From assembly GCA_015232795.1 (NCBI GenBank), contig JADFYX010000110.1, positions 1 to 7,489 on the forward strand: 7,489 nt of DNA, in the 5' to 3' direction. The stretch's first letter is position 1. Each line of letters starts with the position of its first letter. The DNA is from Magnetococcales bacterium. GTDB taxonomy: Bacteria > Pseudomonadota > Magnetococcia > Magnetococcales > JADFYX01. Below, in pieces: positions 6,461-7,489 of this stretch. The position numbers and the translations under genes are program-made. The notes beneath the pieces are model-generated. The model worked only from the letters and a program-made list of their open reading frames with translations. It was not told the DNA's origin and ran no database searches.

Positions 6461-7309
6461 ATGAACGCACCGTTGGGATTTGACTCCATCCGCCTTGCTT
6501 TGGCAGAAGGCTATCCACCAAAGTGGGCCAGTGGTTGGGGGGAGGATGGTTACGGTGTTTTTTTGGAATTTACTATTGAAAAGGTGACACAACGGTTGCG
6601 GTGGATTCCTTCAGGTAGTTTTTTAATGGGTTCTCCAGATAACGAGCCAGGGCGGTCTGAATATGAGGGACCGCAACATGAGGTGACATTCCAGTACGGC
6701 TTCTGGCTGTTTGATACCGCCTGCACCCAAGAGCTGTGGCAGGTGGTTATGGGGGATAATCCAAGCGGTTTTAAGGATTCTCCCAAGCAGCCAGTGGAGA
6801 ATGTAAGCTGGCACGCTGTACGGGATTTTATAGCTAAAATCAATCTGCTTATTCCTGGCTTGCAACTTACTCTGCCCAGTGAGTCACAATGGGAATATGC
6901 CTGTCGGGCTGGAACGACGACCCCATTCAGCTTTGGGGAAAATATTACAGCAGAGCAGGTAAATTATGATGGCAACGTTCCTTATGCAGATGGTTTAAAG
7001 GGAGAATGCCGTAACAAGACGGTTGCTGTAGCCACTCTGCCTGCAAATGGTTGGGGGTTATATGAGATGCATGGCAATGTCTGGGAGTGGTGTGAGGATG
7101 AATGGCACGACTCCTACAAAGGGGCGACCATAGATGGGCAAGCCTGGATTTCGTCCGAACCCGACGACCTGCCCGGCGCGAAGCGCGTTATTCGTGGCGG
7201 TTCCTGGTTCTACGTTGCGCGTAGCGTCCGTGGGGCGTGCCGCTACCGTGACCCGCCCGATTTCCGCAGTGGCTACCTGGGCTTCCGTTGTTCCCGAGTT
7301 CAAGAGTGA
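6461..7309 (+). CDS. stand-alone FGE-fold (SUMF1-like) DGR target protein
   Basis: This 282-residue protein is one FGE/SUMF1 fold, close to the usual family size. The same lead-in as in the big protein occurs at residues 24-38 (K-W-A...G-E-D-G-Y-G-V-F-L-E-F), then LRWIPSGSFLMGSP, CTQELWQVVMGDNPSGF, LPSESQWEYACRAGTTTPFS, NGWGLYEMHGNVWEWC and the C-terminal RVIRGGSW...GFRCSRVQE. The middle part (ITAEQVNYDGNVPYADG) is of a different subtype from the two fused modules, yet its C-terminus is nearly the same because of VR3. Catalytic cysteines of true FGE are not at the expected places after GGSW; the one cysteine there (TGC at a variable codon) arises from a variable site. The start ATG at 6461 has GGAG at 6446-6449, and the short frame ending at 6457 may couple translation. 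The likely role is variable ligand recognition. Confidence 0.9.
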   Translation: MNAPLGFDSIRLALAEGYPPKWASGWGEDGYGVFLEFTIEKVTQRLRWIPSGSFLMGSPDNEPGRSEYEGPQHEVTFQYGFWLFDTACTQELWQVVMGDNPSGFKDSPKQPVENVSWHAVRDFIAKINLLIPGLQLTLPSESQWEYACRAGTTTPFSFGENITAEQVNYDGNVPYADGLKGECRNKTVAVATLPANGWGLYEMHGNVWEWCEDEWHDSYKGATIDGQAWISSEPDDLPGAKRVIRGGSWFYVARSVRGACRYRDPPDFRSGYLGFRCSRVQE

Positions 7310-7327
7310 GCCAAGCCAGCGCAGGGA
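7174..7327 (+). repeat. DGR variable repeat VR3 with IMH-like segment
   Basis: It starts at CGGCGCG and aligns with VR2 without gaps at a constant offset of 1073. Variable residues are K, F, Y, V, S, C, Y, D, P, D, F, S, G, Y. It is the most diverged copy (21 differences from VR1, 15 from VR2), all non-synonymous. The segment 7277-7338 is identical to 6204-6265 and includes the stop codon at 7307-7309. Confidence 0.88.
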
Positions 7328-7399
7328 GCATCATGACCAAGAGGCGTGGTAGCCAAGCGCTTAAGCGCGTTAAGGCTCCACGGCTCCTGGTCATGATGC
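7328..7399 (+). other. 72-base DGR-type hairpin after VR3
   Basis: GCATCATGACC (7328-7338) pairs with GGTCATGATGC (7389-7399), with the same central palindrome GCGCTTAAGCGC. The right arm 7374-7399 is identical to 6303-6328, while the left arm and loop carry several changes and are two bases shorter. Homology with the VR2 copy continues, after a five-base insertion, to GGGGGGAGT at 7405-7413 and then stops. Confidence 0.75.
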
Positions 7400-7489
7400 G
7401 GGGCGGGGGGAGTTGCTATAGTGGATTGAAAGCAAATTTATGCAGCTCTTAAAGAGAAAACCTTGGGCTTGCAGCCCCCCAAACCCCCT
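7400..7489. other. intergenic tail after the last DGR target
   Basis: No gene is supported. After a G-run the sequence turns A+T-rich, with a small CTCTT-A-AAGAG inverted repeat at 7446-7456 and a five-base-pair stem GGGCT/AGCCC at 7465-7477, followed by C-runs. It could be a terminator region or the edge of a repeat element, but it is cut by the window end. Confidence 0.35.

Noticed and set aside
5042..7399. CRISPR array or ordinary tandem repeat explanation of the repeated blocks
   Set aside because: The repeats are about 1 kb apart, lie at gene ends in a fixed frame, and vary only at amino-acid-changing sites; there are no short regular spacers.
7413..7489. Insertion-sequence end after the last hairpin
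   Set aside because: The region looks mildly repeat-like, but no terminal inverted repeat pair or transposase can be seen before the window ends.

Overview
The window carries a one-direction (+ strand) gene cluster. It looks like a nucleotide-dependent conflict (immune-like) system whose last components are diversified by a diversity-generating retroelement (DGR). The order is: an A+T-rich leader with a candidate promoter (1-280); a TIR-domain gene broken by a one-base frameshift (281-1677); a MoxR-family AAA+ ATPase (1674-2675, overlapping the TIR gene by ATGA); a 1181-residue protein with a possible degenerate vWA-like domain and two tandem formylglycine-generating-enzyme (FGE/SUMF1)-fold modules (2691-6236); a short remnant resembling a DGR accessory gene (6371-6457); and a second, 282-residue FGE-fold protein (6461-7309).

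The strongest signal is at the C-terminal ends of the three FGE modules. Over 42 aligned codons (5043-5168, 6102-6227, 7175-7300), 28 codons are identical to the base in all three copies. The other 14 codons all change the amino acid. The 21 variable sites are almost all in codon positions 1 and 2, and 17 have A in at least one copy, so every difference can be explained by one template with A at each variable site. This is what DGR variable repeats (VRs) look like. VR2 and VR3 are followed by a 62-nt invariant segment that contains the stop codon and an IMH-like stretch, and then by a 72-74-nt imperfect hairpin, as expected for DGR recipient sites. The reverse transcriptase and template repeat are not in the window and must lie elsewhere.

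Proposed working model (inference): TIR (probable NADase effector), MoxR ATPase (switch or chaperone) and the possible vWA/FGE protein (partner and sensor) form one unit. The FGE folds have lost the catalytic cysteines of true FGE and act as C-type-lectin-like display surfaces that are varied by retrohoming. Comparable MoxR-vWA systems with DGR-diversified effectors have been described by comparative genomics, mostly in multicellular or aggregating bacteria (recalled, not checked). The fused double-VR protein, the stop-codon loss that made it, and the accessory-gene remnant between targets are features of this locus that I cannot match to a described case.

The organism is bacterial. The FGE style, with its CTQxLWQxVMGDNPS motif, is one I associate with gammaproteobacteria, including large or filamentous sulfur bacteria, but taxonomy cannot be settled from this sequence. 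Base composition steps from A+T-rich (leader and TIR gene) to balanced (MoxR, FGE) to very G+C-rich (VRs and hairpins), which suggests a modular origin.
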